DNA from: Hedera helix
Lineage: Eukaryota; Streptophyta; Magnoliopsida; Apiales; Araliaceae
Reading direction: 5' to 3'
DNA: 64,000 nucleotides
Assembly (NCBI GenBank): GCA_947179155.2
Contig: OX359278.1
Coordinates: 27,059,297 to 27,123,296 of the forward strand
Positions 1 to 12,437 of the stretch are shown here, in pieces. Each line of letters begins with the position of its first letter. The first letter of the stretch is position 1. The notes under the pieces are model-generated. The model had not been told where the DNA came from and did no database searches. It worked only from the letters and a program-made list of their open reading frames with translations. The position numbers and the translations under genes are program-made.

Positions 1-564
1 TTGATGAAGGAAATCTGGGTATAATAACGTGTGACTTTGTTTATTTTTCTTAGGAAGAGTATCATGATAGTATATAGGATGTAAATACCTATAGACCACA
101 CGTAGCATATTGAGAGTTTGATCTTAATGAGTCTGTTTCAACGAATTTTGCATAGAACTATAGCATTATAAATTGGAGTGGATCTTTTTATTGGTTATCG
201 ACGGAGATTAGTAAATAGATAAGTGATCTCAGTTAACAATCCATATGATTAAGTAATTGGAAGTAAGATAATGATATTATTGTGATCCAACAGGGAAATT
301 GTAATCTTAAAGCTTTTTATTATTTGATAAATCATTCTCATTAGTTAGTTAGTTTAAATTCAACTTCAATTTTAAGTAGTTTATAATCCAATATTCAAAA
401 TTTAATTGCACTAGGATTAATTAGAATCGAATTAATATAAATTTAATAGTGAGCATAATTGTTATTACTTGTTCCTCGTGGGTTCGACATCCTTATTTCT
501 ACTATATTACTTGATTGACCGCGTATACTTGCGTGTGAATTCCATATATCTAAATTGGACAACA
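1..564 (+). mobile_element. 3' part of a Gypsy-like LTR (fragment)
   Basis: No ORF is present. Around 475-540 the text (gtgggttcgacatcc, then ttgaccgcgtatacttgcgtgtg) resembles the stretch I remember near the 3' end of LTRs of Athila-like plant Gypsy elements. The likely LTR end is ..GGACAACA at 564, because what follows belongs to a different, Copia-derived sequence. The start lies outside the window, so no target duplication can be checked. The family assignment is from memory and tentative. Confidence 0.35.
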
Positions 565-1777
565 TCTGGTCCCCTCCAAAATCCAAGTTACAAGTATGCT
601 AGAAATGCTTACTGATAAATGCGATGAAGGAATGTAGAGCATAGTTAATGGAATTTAGAGAAGTCTAACTCTCATTGCTAAGACAACAACAAAAATGCGT
701 AGAGAAATGTCAAAAGAGTTTGAAGAAAATATGTAATAGTTGGTTAAGACTATCAATGAAAATCTATGGAAATGAGATGACCTCTTCTATAAATAAATAA
801 CTGGTCTTAAAGCAGTTGTGTTCGCTATCCAAGAAACAAACGGCAAGAACATCAGCAAATGCCATGATGGACTTCAAGAACATTCTCAAGAAAGTCAACA
901 CCTTGAGTGAATCATTGAAAGACTTCAAGAAGATGGTAACCAGCTCAATGGAACGAACAGACACTGCTATGGCACTTGTCCATCAACAAAAGAATAAAAG
1001 AGAATGATGTACATAATAAAAAATAATGATGTACATAGAGAAACCAGAGGAGACATTGGCTTCCAAAGCAAACAAATGCAAGAAATTATTGGCGTTTTCC
1101 TAAAAATCTCTAAAGAGGTAAATGCCATGCGCAACGACAAAGATGCTGACAAAAAGGGGGATAGAAGCAAACCTCAGAGGGAGAAGAGTTAGGAGAAAGA
1201 AGACAATCACAACAATCATTAATTCAATCGCCTCCACCTCTCAATGTTATTCCTCTAGGCTGAGAACAATCATCGTCACGGGAAAAATCGTCAAGTGAAG
1301 TAACACCCACAGGCCTTCGACCTCCAAATGACCCAACACTCCTAAATAAACTGTCTCAAGGGGTTCATATTGAAGGAGAAGAAGAAGAATAAATCTACAT
1401 GCTTGATCTCAGTCCCAATTTATTGACTGAAGAACTTCAAAGAAAAGATGATGAAGCAAGAGAAAATTATGCGAGAAGAAAAGAAGCTAAGCTTAGAAAT
1501 TCGCCAAAGAGCAAAAGGATGAGAAGATGAATAAAGGGGAGAGAATAAACCTATAAAGGAGGTAAATAAAAGAAAAGAGGTATGCATATGTTGTAAATTT
1601 TATTTATAAATTTTACATACTCTATAAATTATATATTCAATTAATAAATTCATTGTTTTTCTCTAGAAATACAGTTGCTCACTGTATATAAGCCGTGTTT
1701 ACATTCAAAGTATTATGCATCTTAGAATGAATGAATGCTTGAAACTACTGGTTTTGTCATTATCAAATAAAGGAGAT
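565..1777 (+). mobile_element. 3' internal remnant of a Copia-A element
   Basis: This is degraded coding sequence followed by about 250 bp of AT-rich untranslated sequence and a polypurine tract (aaataaaggagatt, ending at 1777) directly before a TGTTAG LTR start. It corresponds to the last part of the large minus-strand Copia element at 12438-43711, where the extra 3' ORF, an AT-rich spacer and a PPT of the same type precede the LTR. The ORFs visible here are short (60-70 codons) and broken by stops and frameshifts. The region upstream of the recognisable C-terminus is repetitive and Lys/Glu-rich in translation. Confidence 0.7.
1327..1530 (+). pseudogene. C-terminal fragment of the Copia-A extra 3' ORF
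   Basis: A 68-codon frame contains one in-frame TAA at 1390-1392. It aligns with the C-terminus of the minus-strand ORF ending at 26208: both read N-D-(D)-P, then SQGV(H/Y)I, then M-x-DLSP, T-(I/E)-EE, R-E-x-Y, KxRNxP and a basic C-terminal tail (SKRMRR here, RKRSRR there) immediately before the stop. The two copies lie about 25 kb apart, on opposite strands, in different elements, so the protein end is a real conserved product and not a chance ORF. The function is unknown; a basic tail could suit nucleic-acid binding or nuclear targeting, which is only inference. This copy is not functional. Confidence 0.75.
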
Positions 1778-4757
1778 TGTTAGCACAAATGCATGTTTGA
1801 ATATTTGATTTGATGATGAGTTGACAAAATGACTGTTAATATATATTTGTAACAAGTAGCTTTTGTGAAGTCTTTAAAAGTGAAATTGATGTACAAAAAC
1901 TTAGAGTAGAAGATCAAACTTGTTAGGTTGATCTATGGAATGAATTGAATGTATAGATTATAGAAGATCAAAAAAGTTGTTTAGTGGATCGAACGATCGT
2001 AAAGTCATCCTGAAGATCGTAAGGTAGATGAAGTTCGTAGAGTTAGCTTAGGATTATAAGTCAAGGAAAATTCATAGAGTCAACTCTAAAATTGTAAGGC
2101 AAGATAAATTCATAGAGCCAGCTCTAAGTTCGTAAAGCTAAGTGAAGATCGCAGAGTTTGCTCTAAAACTATAAGGTAAAATAAAAATCGTAGATCTTGT
2201 AGATCAGAGAGCATATCATAGACTTGAAGAATCGTAAAGCTTGTATATCATAAATCAAGATCGTAGAGCTCGCAAATTCTAAAGTCAAGCCAAATACTCT
2301 ACGATCGCCATGGAACTCTACAATTAGGAAAATCATAGAGTGTGACAGGTCTGATAGAGGACTGACAATGGGATGATCTGAAGGGTGAAGTTTTTAAGAT
2401 GTTTGATGATCATCCTAAGTTCAAAATGAAGGTCAGATCAAGTTGTGTTTAGCAACTAGTTTGACTAAGTGACATCAGCCACATGGTTACCTTTTCAGCA
2501 CACTGATCTGAAATCATAGCTGAAAGCAAGATGACACACGTCCTTAATGTTAACATCAGAGATCTTTTAGGACCAAGGTTGTTAGTACAAATACATGATT
2601 TGATGATGATTTGGATTGATTGTTAATTTATATTTGTAATTAATAACTTTTGTAAAGTCCTTAAAAGAGAAGTTAATGTACAAAGACTTAGAGTAAAAGA
2701 TTAAAATTGTTAGGTTGATCTATGAATGAATTGATTGTATAGATTAGAGGAATCAAAAGTTGTTTAATGATCAAATGAACGGGAGAATTCATATTGGAAA
2801 TGCAGAGTTGAATAAGGATCGCAGAGTATACTATGATCAAAAAGTACAACAAACTCCAAACATCAACTCTAGTAATGTAAGGTAAGTTAAAGATCGTAAA
2901 GTTAACACAAAGTTTGTAGATCAAAGCAAAGATCACAAAGTTAGCTCTAAAGTCGTAAGGCATAATACATGTCATAGAGCTAAAAGATCATAAAAGTCGT
3001 AGAGCAAATCACAGAGCTTGAAAATCATAAAGTCAGCCAAACCATATATTCTACGATCATTATAAAACTCTATTATTAAGGAAATCATAGAGTATGATAA
3101 GCATGACAATGGGCTGACAATGGGAATATTCGAAGGGTGAAAACTTCAATATGTTTACTAATCATCCTAAGCTTAAAATGAAGGTCAAATTAGTATGTAT
3201 CCAATGGCTAGTTTGACTCTGTAACGTCAGCCATGTAACTACCTTTCAGTATACTGATGTGACATCTTAGCCAAAAGCAAACTGACACAACCCTTCTATG
3301 TCTACATCATAAATTCTCAAGAATCCAGGCATTAAATGAGCAACAGCTACTTATCAACGGAAAAATCCAAAAGATTTTCTATAAAAGGACATTAGGATTC
3401 AATCCAATAAATACAAGGAATGAACATTAAGTCAAATTACTATCAAAATCAAAAGCTTTACTCTACGATCTAGAATACCATGTTCAACTGCTAAGTTCCA
3501 TCTGATAAAGATAGCTTAAAGAAAACTTAGCAGCACGCCAACAAACTTCATCATTAACAGCTGAAAGTCAGGACTTAGTGACCCTTCCAATTCAAAAGAA
3601 TCAGCCTCAAGAGTGAGAAGATGATTTAGTGTCTTAGAGAAAAGACAGGACTGTGTGACCTGCCTGATTCTAAGTGAATCAGACCCTGAATGAGAAGGAC
3701 TAAGTGTCATGTTGTAATAGTTCTTAATGACCTTCATCCTTAGTGGATTCCCTGCCTAAAGTTCAGAAGAGTGGACTAGGAGATCTTTGTGCTCCAAACC
3801 ACAGAAAAAAATTGTCTCCTTTATTTTCAGCATTTACTTTTTGCATTGTTTATAAGTGTCTGTAACTAACTTCCACAATTTCAACTAAATTCAAACCTGA
3901 ATATTTCATCAAAGATTTAAAGGAAATTTTCAAACTATCATTTCTCTATGCTTAAATAAATAAATCCAGATAATTCATAATCTGGTAATCCTTATTTAAA
4001 AAGTAATATTTTTTTAAATGATTTATTCAACCCTCCTTCTACATCTCTTTCTGCCTCTGGGAAACAACAAAGGCATTTAATGAAGTAACGGCTACTTATT
4101 AACAGGAACATCCCGAGATCATCTATAAAAGGATATGAAGATTCAATTCAGTGATAACAAGCAATGAATTACAAGCTGAATTGTTGTCAAAATCTCAAGA
4201 GCTTTACTCTACTGTTTAGAACAACTTGTTTTGTTGCTAAGTCATACATCTTTGGACTTAAATCCACTTAGCAGCAACTCAAATCACATATTCTCTTTGT
4301 GATTACTAGTCTGAGTGATTGAAATCAAGTTTAAGTAACTTGAAGAGTTCTTTGTGAACTAGCCTTAGTGACATATGCCGACTCTTTGTCACTTGAAGGA
4401 GTCTTAGTGATTTGGCTGTTTGTAATAGTTTTGTGTGAAATGATCTTAGTGATCACCCTATCCTTAGTGGAAGAGTGAACTAGGAGATCTTTTAGCTCTA
4501 AACCACTTAAAATTTATGTGTCTCATTTACTTTCCGCACTGCATTATATTTGTTTGTGACCGACTTCCACAAGCTAACTAAATTTAGAACTAATATTTCC
4601 ATCAATCTTAAAGGGAGTTTTCAAACTAATATTTCATTGTGCTTAAATAAATTAACTTGCTTAATTTATAATCTAGTAATCCTTAGTCAAAAGAAAAGAT
4701 TTTAAATGATCTATTCAACCCCCTTTCTAAATCTCTTAGTGCCTCTGGGAAATAACG
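1778..4757 (+). mobile_element. Copia-A 3' LTR split by a nested solo LTR
   Basis: This LTR begins TGTTAGCACAAATGC at 1778, just after a PPT, and runs to 2579. It is then interrupted by another LTR of the same family (2580-4069), resumes at 4070 and ends ..CCTCTGGGAAATAACG at 4757. Without the insert its length is about 1,485 bp, matching the family (1,467 and 1,490 bp). A TATA-like box (tctataaaagg) lies near 4122. The U3 part carries many degenerate copies of a GATCGTAGAG-like motif. The terminal CG instead of CA suggests decay. Confidence 0.85.
2580..4069 (+). mobile_element. Copia-A solo LTR nested in a sister LTR
   Basis: A complete 1,490-bp LTR runs from TGTTAGTACAAATAC to ..GGGAAACAACA. 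It is flanked by the near-perfect 5-bp duplication aaggt (2575-2579) / aaggc (4070-4074). Sequence on both sides belongs to one LTR of the same family, so this is an insertion into a relative, later reduced to a solo LTR by recombination. A TATA-like box (ctataaaagg) lies near 3381. Short ORFs within it show no similarity I recognise. Confidence 0.85.
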
Positions 4758-5809
4758 CAATGGTCTAGGATTGTTCTATGATAAATTCCCTAGTGTTTTT
4801 TAGGAATACTCTTATGCAAACTGGATTAATAGCATGGAAGATAATAAATCAACAAGTAGGTGAATTTTTGCTCTTGCCAGTGGTGTTGTTTCTTAGGCAA
4901 GCAAGAAAAATACTTTCATTCTCCACTATATTATGGAGTCAGAGTTTATAACTTTGACTCAAGCTTGAAAAGAGACTGATTGGATTAAAAATATGTTATT
5001 AGGCATAAATCTTTAGCCAAGTCTAATGCCTCCAATTTCACTATATTGTGATAGCAAAGCTACGCTTACAAAAGCGAATAATGGTACCTATAATGGTAAG
5101 TCTAGACACATTGGTCTAAGACATAAGTTTGTGAGACAATTGATATAAGATGGTATCATAACTATTGTGTTTATGAAGTTAAGTAAAAACTTTATTGATT
5201 CGTTTACTAAATCTCTAACGAGAGACTTAATAAATTTGACTACACAATATATGAAACTTAAACCATTCTGAGTCAAAGGTAGTGGGAACCCAACCTATAT
5301 CTAGGTTACCCCTAGTTTATAGTTTCAATGGAAAAAATAAGTCATAGTAATTGGCTGTGTTACTATCTACTTGGTCTCATATGCAATTTATGATAATAAC
5401 ATTTGTTGTATAACTAAGGATGAGCTATACTCTTTACAAAGTTATGCACTCTTAGCAACAGAAGCGAAAGAAAAATACTTTGCCTGTATGAACTAAAAGT
5501 GGAGTTGCTTCTTATAGAGGGTTCTGATTTACTCTCTTAATGGTTCATGAAGCGGGATATTATGCATGGAAATAGTAGAACAAAGTGATGAGAATGCTCA
5601 TTGTAAAGGGAGGTTTTGTATGTGTATGACAACTGTGATCACGTCATTTAGGAATAGAGGTTCAAGCTATGAACACCATCTATTTTTGGTGTGACTTTAG
5701 GTTGTTTAAACTAAGAATGTTCATCACACATTCTTTTATGCATATAAGCCTTGGAGTTGATAGGTAGAGAGTTGTTTGAAGAAAAGTAGTTTTTTAACAA
5801 GTGGGGGAT
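4758..5809 (+). pseudogene. Decayed Copia RNase H and 3' end (second family)
   Basis: Translation of about 4840-5272 in one frame, with several stops, shows the RNase H / pol C-terminus of a Ty1/Copia element: ASKKN, then MESEFI (the catalytic Glu region), KExDWIKN, then LYCDSKAT (catalytic Asp), NGKSRHIGLRHKFVRQ, and a decayed FTKSLTRDL ending. The motif set differs from that of Copia-A (KHIEIRYHFIRD), so this is another lineage. A PPT (agtgggggat) at 5800-5809 precedes the LTR. Nothing upstream of RNase H survives, because Copia-A LTR sequence adjoins at 4757. Confidence 0.75.
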
Positions 5810-6670
5810 TGTTCAAATGTACCTTTTAATAAATAAGTTTCGGACAATTTTAGATTTAATTTTGACCTATTAATTGATTGAATTTAGATGAAATTAAAGG
5901 TACTTTTGATAGTGTGTCACAAGAAGATTAAAAGAGAATATTATATAATATAAGTAGAAATTATATATTGTATTTTAATAATACCCAAAGTGGGGTATAT
6001 GAAAATATGCATTGTTGTTTGCTAAACTATTTTTCTTAAGTCCCATATTGGTAAAAAGTAAAAATATTTAATACTTTATAAGTATAAATAGAATAGTTTA
6101 ATTTAGTTGTGGTACTAAAGGAAATGCTTAGAAATGGTCATCATGACGTGGTGCAAAGCACCACCCGCTCGTGCCCAGGGCCGAAATCAAGGTCGAGTAT
6201 GTGTCGCAAAGTCGCATTAGTGTTGTACATGCACTTTACACTTCGCACGTATGTATCGTCGCTAGGAGTCTCGCTCGAGCTATAAACTTATCTTTTTAGA
6301 TATGACTCGAATCAGTTTGGTAAACCTGACCTAAGATGAATTGCAAACAAAGTTAAATTAAACAATTACAAAGGAATTAATATGTACATAATAATTGGAA
6401 AAAAAATTATTCTATTTTAATTCAAAAATGTTATTGCAGAATTAAATTTTATAACTGACATTTTTGAATAAATTGTGAAGTTCAATTTTATTTCTTAGAA
6501 TAGAAGATTATTCTCTCGATGTGTAATCTCTTTACTCTCTGAAATTTCTTTTAACCTATACAAAGCAGTTTTCATAGAGTTTTTGCTAGTGAATTGCTAT
6601 TACAGTAAAATAGTATATGCTTAACATATTTCCTAAAAATATATTACTAGTAACATTTAGGAAACATTAA
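5810..6670 (+). mobile_element. LTR of the second Copia family (right end uncertain)
   Basis: It starts TGTTCAAATG directly after the PPT. A TATA-like box (tataagtataaatag) lies near 6080-6095, and a GC-richer block follows at 6150-6290. I could not fix the 3' end; tagtaaca near 6655 and aggaaaca near 6667 are candidates. No target duplication could be confirmed. Confidence 0.5.
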
Positions 6671-8135
6671 TAGTAAGAGGTAATAAACACCTTAAAGAGA
6701 GGGACTACTCGTGTCAACCCTCTGTTCTATCTTTTCCTTTATGTGAGAATGACAGTATACATATGATAGACTCCACGGCACGTTTGCGTGAGGTAGTCGT
6801 CACCCGAATCGTTCTAGCACAAGTCATGATGGATTACACCAACAACACCTTAACCCCTCGCTTATATTGAAACTAGAATCTTGGTACAATCGACGCTTGA
6901 TTTAGGGTAGAATGACGACACAATCAATTATGGGCTATTGATTGATAAGCCGTGTTGAACATTGTGGATTACTTTGATAAGTTCGTTAGTTTTTAAAGAA
7001 CCAAAAGAGAAAAACCTCTTAATAATTTTATAAACTCCAAACTTGAATGAATTACATTAGTCATGTCTCCTATTTATGCAATTACATAGAAAATTCTAAA
7101 AATCCTAATTGAAATTAAAACTCTTAATTCCAAAAGAAAAATTAATTACATAGAAAATAAAAATAATTAAGGAAATAAAAATCCTAATTACAATACACAT
7201 CTTTATTAATCCATGTTACCTGTTCATTTAATTGTCGGGGAAATCCTAGACTAAATAGACTCTAACTTTGCTGCACCTTTAATGATTCTAGAATACTGCC
7301 ATTATTTGAATTTCCAATGCTCAATTGGATTAACCATGCTGACTGCTCAATTGGATTAACCATGTTGCTCATATTCCCTCCGCAATCTTGGAATCTGATT
7401 AGGATTAAAACTGCATCACTTGTACTTTCTTTTTCTACCGAGAATTTAGTTGAACTTGGAAAGCTAAAAACCTACCGTGTTTCTAATTGAACTATTGCCA
7501 CCTGTTTGCTGCTGAATTTGGGCCAACCGCATAATATTTTAAACTGCTGAATTGCTGATTATTAAGCTGCTGAACATGCTTACCATTCCTATTGAAATAG
7601 GACTTGTACGCTGATGGTTTTTGGGCTTGTTTAGTTGCTGAATTGGGCCTTTTAATAGCCTGCTGAATTGGGCTAAAAAGAGTCGAGATATTGCTGAAAC
7701 ATAAGTCTTGTTTTGGTCTGCCCATCTCGTTTGATGTTTGATGTAGATATGATCGGGATCATGTCGACATAAAAAGAATCTATCTATACTATAATTAAAT
7801 AATAAATTTGGTTCGTCCTTTTTTTTATTATTATTATTTGGCTCGACCTTTGACATTTCCTACATTAAGTCAATTTTTATTATTTATCAATTTAAAATTG
7901 AAATTATTATCATAATTTTATAAGGAAACAAGAACTACTAATATCGTGTTATAAGAAAATAATTAAAATAAGATCATCTTACCTATAATCAAAATAAGAT
8001 CATTTTACCTAATATTAATTTGTTGCTTTTATTCAAAAATTAGAATTAATATCATAATTTTATAAGAAAACATGAAATCGTAATATAGTTTTATAAGAAA
8101 ATAATCAAAATAAGATCATCTTATCTAATATTAAT
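6671..8135. other. Non-coding repeat debris without a supported gene
   Basis: No supportable gene is present. At 6840-7740 the sequence resembles reversed LTR material: a reversed TATA box (ctatttatgc near 7072) and runs such as taatccatgttacctg, but no termini could be identified. Short minus-strand ORFs at 7492-7856 have no recognisable domain. From about 7775 an AT-rich interspersed repeat begins (see 9803-11271); its internal motif aagatcatcttac recurs three times before the solo LTR at 8141. Confidence 0.5.
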
Positions 8136-8140
8136 ATAAG

Positions 8141-9360
8141 TGTAGATACCCAAATTTTTCACTTCTCTACTAACCCTGGCAGGAGGGCAAAGTCATCACT
8201 CGACCCGACATGCGAAAAGGAGGGTGGACCCCAACACGAAGCCACCCCAACGATTTACGGTCAAAGCCGCCACAAACGGACAACGAGCATCCGGTCACTT
8301 GAGGCAAAGCAAACAGTTGATCCAGAAAACCTGAGTTGATCACAAAAGGCGACTAATGGCCACTACGCTTACGATGTTCGGGGGTCTCGCTCCCCGGTGA
8401 GCGAGCGGCTGCCCAGCTCGCCGGTGAGCTGGCTGGGGTGGAAAGGGGGCAGCGCCCCCTGGAAGCCAAGCACAGTTAGCAAATTCTATATCAAGTCGCA
8501 GTCCTCCGAACTAGCCTTCCAGAACAATATGGCACGTTTCCCAGGGATTTCCGGATTGCAAAATACGAGCCTTCTAGCGAAAAAACGAAATCCAAGTTTA
8601 TAGCGTTTGATATAGTTAGATCTAGTTCTCATTTCATCTTATTGTTTAAGTTGTTATAGATCTAATATTTGTACATTTGTTGGGTGGATCTACTGTTAGA
8701 TCCGAAAATATTTGGTGCGTTGCTATTTGAGTAGTTTGATTCGGTGCATTTTGAAGTTAGATCCAATGTAGTCAATATATTGTAGATCTATGGATTAGGG
8801 ACGATTAGAGAGGATTTATTGCGGATGAAATCTCCTCCTAATCTCCCGATGATATCCGTTTAGTTGTTTCATAGCTTTTACGTATGTAGCGATTGCGATG
8901 CGCTTTTATTGTAAATATGTAAATTTTTGGGCCTTAAAGCGATGTCGGATCGAAAATCGGGTTTAAGGCCCCGTGATAGTGAAATGTGCGATTGTGGGCG
9001 TTTGGGGTTATTTAGATGGCTCACATGCCCGTGAATAGCCTCAACGCTATTTTAAATGCTTGATTTTCCTTTTAACGCGAGAAAATGATTTTGGAATAAA
9101 TGATAAAGCTTTTCATAAAATCAAGCAAATTAGGATATTAGATCGTTCGTAGGCTAAATAAAATTGTAAGTGTCGGATGAGCTTTATTCCTATTTGACGA
9201 AGGGTTTGAAAATATGTTTTACAAAATATCATCGATTTTATTATCGAAACAAAAAAGCAATAAAAATGAACTTTTCGATTAAGTAAAATCCTTCGTGCAT
9301 AGGGTTAACGAGATTCTGAATCATTTTCAAAGTAAAGCATTCCAACGACATTCATTTAGG

Positions 9361-9419
<59 letters not shown>

Positions 9420-9797
9420 TCTTAGGATTTTAAAAGGATAGGAAAAACATCGAGATTGCGGTAACCGTATTTCACGGAAGTCGGGGGGTGCCTAACACCT
9501 TCTCCTCGCTTAAGCAAGCCCCCGAACTCTATGAATCTCGGTTTGCGGACCAATTGAATCGGAGTCACATATGAGCCATTACGATTACGAAAACAAAATT
9601 CGGATGAGTTGGTACATCCATTTCAACAATACCAACTGACGACTCTGGTCAATTGGCTCATAAAAATTCAACATTTCAAAACCCCGTCGACACTAAGCCG
9701 ACCCTTTTCAAAAGTCACATCTTAATCTAAAGGCTAAAATTGGAAAGGGACTTTTAATTATAAAAAAACGAAACGACCGAAAATCCCGGCGTCGACA
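8141..9797 (+). mobile_element. Solo LTR, 1.66 kb, with target duplication ATAAG
   Basis: It runs from TGTAGATACCCAAATTTTTC to ..AATCCCGGCGTCGACA, with TG/CA termini and a perfect 5-bp duplication ATAAG at 8136-8140 and 9798-9802. Both flanks belong to the same AT-rich repeat. No PBS follows and no second LTR is present, so it is a solo LTR. It contains a GC-rich island at about 8385-8465 and a (CA)n tract at 9361-9418. Terminal sequence of this type is familiar from Gypsy elements, but the clade is not assigned. An ORF at 8397-8603 is a by-product of the GC-rich island. Confidence 0.9.
9361..9418 (+). repeat. (CA)n microsatellite with a CG core
   Basis: About 58 bp of cacaca, including a short cgcgcgcg stretch near its start, inside the solo LTR at 8141-9797. 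It is alternating purine-pyrimidine throughout. Confidence 0.9.
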
Positions 9798-9802
9798 ATA
9801 AG

Positions 9803-11271
9803 CTTAAGTAAAATTATACAAGCTTAAGTAAAATTATATTATCATTTAGATAATATAGTTTGAGAAGAAAAAAAAATTATCTACCTAACTTAAATTTGTT
9901 AATATTATTAAAATATAATTATAATTTTGAGTCTAAGATTATTTTCAGCATTTTTTATATTATCATTAAAATAAAATTATAATATACTAATCAACCATAT
10001 ATTATACTTCTCCTCACAAATTATATATATATATGGACACACACACATATTATATATTGGTTAAAATTTATATATGTTATATACTCTCTCTCTGTATCTC
10101 AAATTAAATGCCTAATTTTGACTTTTTATAGTCAAATTGATTATTTTTAAAATTAATAATTAGCATATATAAATATATTTTTAAAATTATAAAAAGTGGA
10201 GTTAGTAATAAATTGTATATATTTTCCTTTTGTTATAATCTTCTCACATATATTTGAACAAAAATGGTACAACCATAATTTTAAAAATGGTCAATTTGAC
10301 TTTAGCAAATAAAAATTGAACATTTAATTTGAGACATAGGGAGTACATATACTATATGTATAACATATAGTATTTACTTCTACTTTAATTCAAAAATTAT
10401 TTTTCCTACAATACGTATTTATGTAGTATATAATTAAGTTTTATTGTTAAATAAAATATTTTATTATATTATATTGCATTGCTCGAAGGTTACTCACACC
10501 AAAGGGATCTCAAAATATTTTGAATTGAAGGTTAAACAAGTTTATGTTTGATGCATAATTATTATTAATAAAAAAAATTATTTCAAAATAAGAAATCTGA
10601 ACATAGAAAGCTAAAAAAACATTAAAAAAATATAAATACCAAAAAAAATATGTACAAAAAAAATAACTTCAAAAATAAATAATTTATCATTAAAAATAAA
10701 TAAAATTTGAAAAAATTCCAAAATATTAACATGTAAAAACCAAAATAGCCTTTTAAGTTAAAATATTATTTATTCTATTCAAAATATTATATAAAAAAAT
10801 TAACCAAAAATAAATATAAAATTTAAAAATCAAGAATAAGATAGCATGCCTTGTATGTGGTATACTACTAGTACTATAATTAAATAGACAATTTGGTTTA
10901 TCCTCATTTTCTTTATTTGGTTCGACTTCTTACTTTTCCTATTTTAAGTCAACTTTTATTATATATCTATCCAAATCAAAAACTATAATCATTTACATAG
11001 TTTTGTAAGGAAATAAAACTTAGTAAATATAGTTTTATAAGGAAACAAATTAAAATAAGATTATCTTATTTAATAACTTGTTATTTTTATTAAAAATATA
11101 TACAATAATTCAAGTTGAAGTAAAATAATATTACTACCTTGATGATATAATTTTTTAAAAAAAAATATAATTATAATTTTGAGTATAAGTAAGATTTTAG
11201 TATTATTTAGCTAATATAATTTTGAAAGAAACTATTTTAAAAAAAAAAAATCACCTTACTAAATATTCAAC
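9803..11271. repeat. AT-rich interspersed repeat family, several copies
   Basis: There is no gene here. Related blocks at about 7775-8135, 9803-10010, 10865-11271 and 43860-44290 share phrases such as aagatcatcttatctaata, ttgttaatattattaaaata, tataattataattttgagt and ttagataatataatttgag. The block at 10870 and the one at 7790 also share attaaataN(a/g)acaatttggtt(c/t) and atttggttcgac. Some copies have probably been split by the insertions at 8141 and 11272/12438. A non-autonomous DNA transposon or Helitron-type element is possible, but I found no convincing termini. Confidence 0.55.
10084..10343. mobile_element. Stowaway-like MITE, 260 bp
   Basis: The terminal inverted repeats begin CTCTCTCTGTATCTCAAATT on the left and read CTCCCTATGTCTCAAATT on the opposite strand at the right end. 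TA dinucleotides flank both ends (10082-10083 and 10344-10345). The interior (tttgactttttatagtcaaattg, paired with ggtcaatttgactttagc) continues the inverted symmetry. Length, CTCCCT-type terminus and TA duplication fit Tc1/Mariner (Stowaway) MITEs. It has no coding capacity. Confidence 0.8.
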
Positions 11272-12437
11272 TTGTTAATACTTGCATCTATGTGTTTGAT
11301 TTGATGATAACAGTTTTTAATGTATATTTATAAAGACAAGTATATTTTGTAAAGTCTTTATGAGAATTTCTATGTAAATTGACTTAGTTATTTGTTAGGT
11401 ATGTCCAAAATCGTAGTATATAACCATGTACTCTTGTAATAGCTGAAACTGTATAAGTAGCCTAACATTTCGTTGAATAGAAGTTGAGATCATCGAGTAA
11501 AACACCAGATCGTATAGTCATATTGCAGAGCCACTAGAGATCATAAATTTGATATCGTTAAGTAAAGTCACTCAACAATCTGAAAATCAACTTTACAATT
11601 CTAAACTAAGGTTGAATTGACCAAATTAGTAGAGTATAGATGTCTAATAAGAAAGTGACAGGTTTATGACACGGGTCATACAACCTTAACTCACACATTT
11701 CAAATATGATATTTCAAATGAGTTTGCGATAAGGATGAACAGATAACACAACTTTTACAATAACTATCTTTACAAGGATAAGGACACACGACTGCTACTG
11801 TACACAACATAGTACTGTCAAAAACGACAGCGTGTGGTCCAACAAACAAGGTTTTAAAGTCAAATGAATGATCTATTAACAAGTGTCACAGGCTATTTGG
11901 AGCATCAGTAATAATCCAATGGGCAAAACTTAAGGAGTGACTATAAAAAGATTTTTAAAATACCTTCGAACTAGAACTAATCCTCAAGAATTTAATGTCT
12001 AAAAGCTTAATTTTTCAAAGTGCTCTACCTTACGATCGATCCAAAGACTTTCAATCTATTGCTAATACATTTAAAGAAGAATTTATATAGCACCTCAAAA
12101 ACAAACCTTACTCTTTGTGATTATGTTAAGATCTTAGTGACATTTGTATTCCATGTGTTTATTACTTGAAGGATTCTAAGTGAATCAAGAGTTGTACTAA
12201 TTCTATATGAGCTTTGGTTATTTGTAACCCTCATCCTTAGCGGATTATCCATACTTTCGGAGTAGAAGAGAGGAGTATGAGAATTTTGTACTCTGAACCT
12301 CTTAAAATTCTTTGTGTTCTTTACCTTTTTGCATTTATATTTTTTATTTATTTCTATTTGTTTTCATACTGCGACTAGTTTCTGCAATTTAATTAATTTC
12401 AAAACTTTGAATTTTTTTTCGTAATCTTTAAAAGGGG
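11272..12437 (+). mobile_element. Truncated Copia-A-type LTR
   Basis: It starts tgttaatacttgcatct and follows the Copia-A LTR order: ttgatttgatgat, then tttgtaaagtcttt, a U3 with repeats, a Ser/Leu-codon-like block, ccttagcggatta and gtgttctttacctttttgca. It stops at taatctttaaaagggg, where the minus-strand Copia-A element begins. The downstream part of this LTR is not clearly seen at 43712, although about 40 bp there (gaggttttctaatac) resemble the expected continuation. It is more diverged than the other copies. Confidence 0.65.

Noticed and set aside
7492..7856. Overlapping minus-strand ORFs of 77 and 105 codons
   Set aside because: Repetitive tgctgaattgggc-type text gives Gln/Asn-rich frames; no start context or similarity, and the region is repeat debris.
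8397..8603. 68-codon plus-strand ORF in a GC-rich patch
   Set aside because: It lies wholly inside the solo LTR 8141-9797 and has no recognisable domain; the GC-rich patch merely lacks stops.
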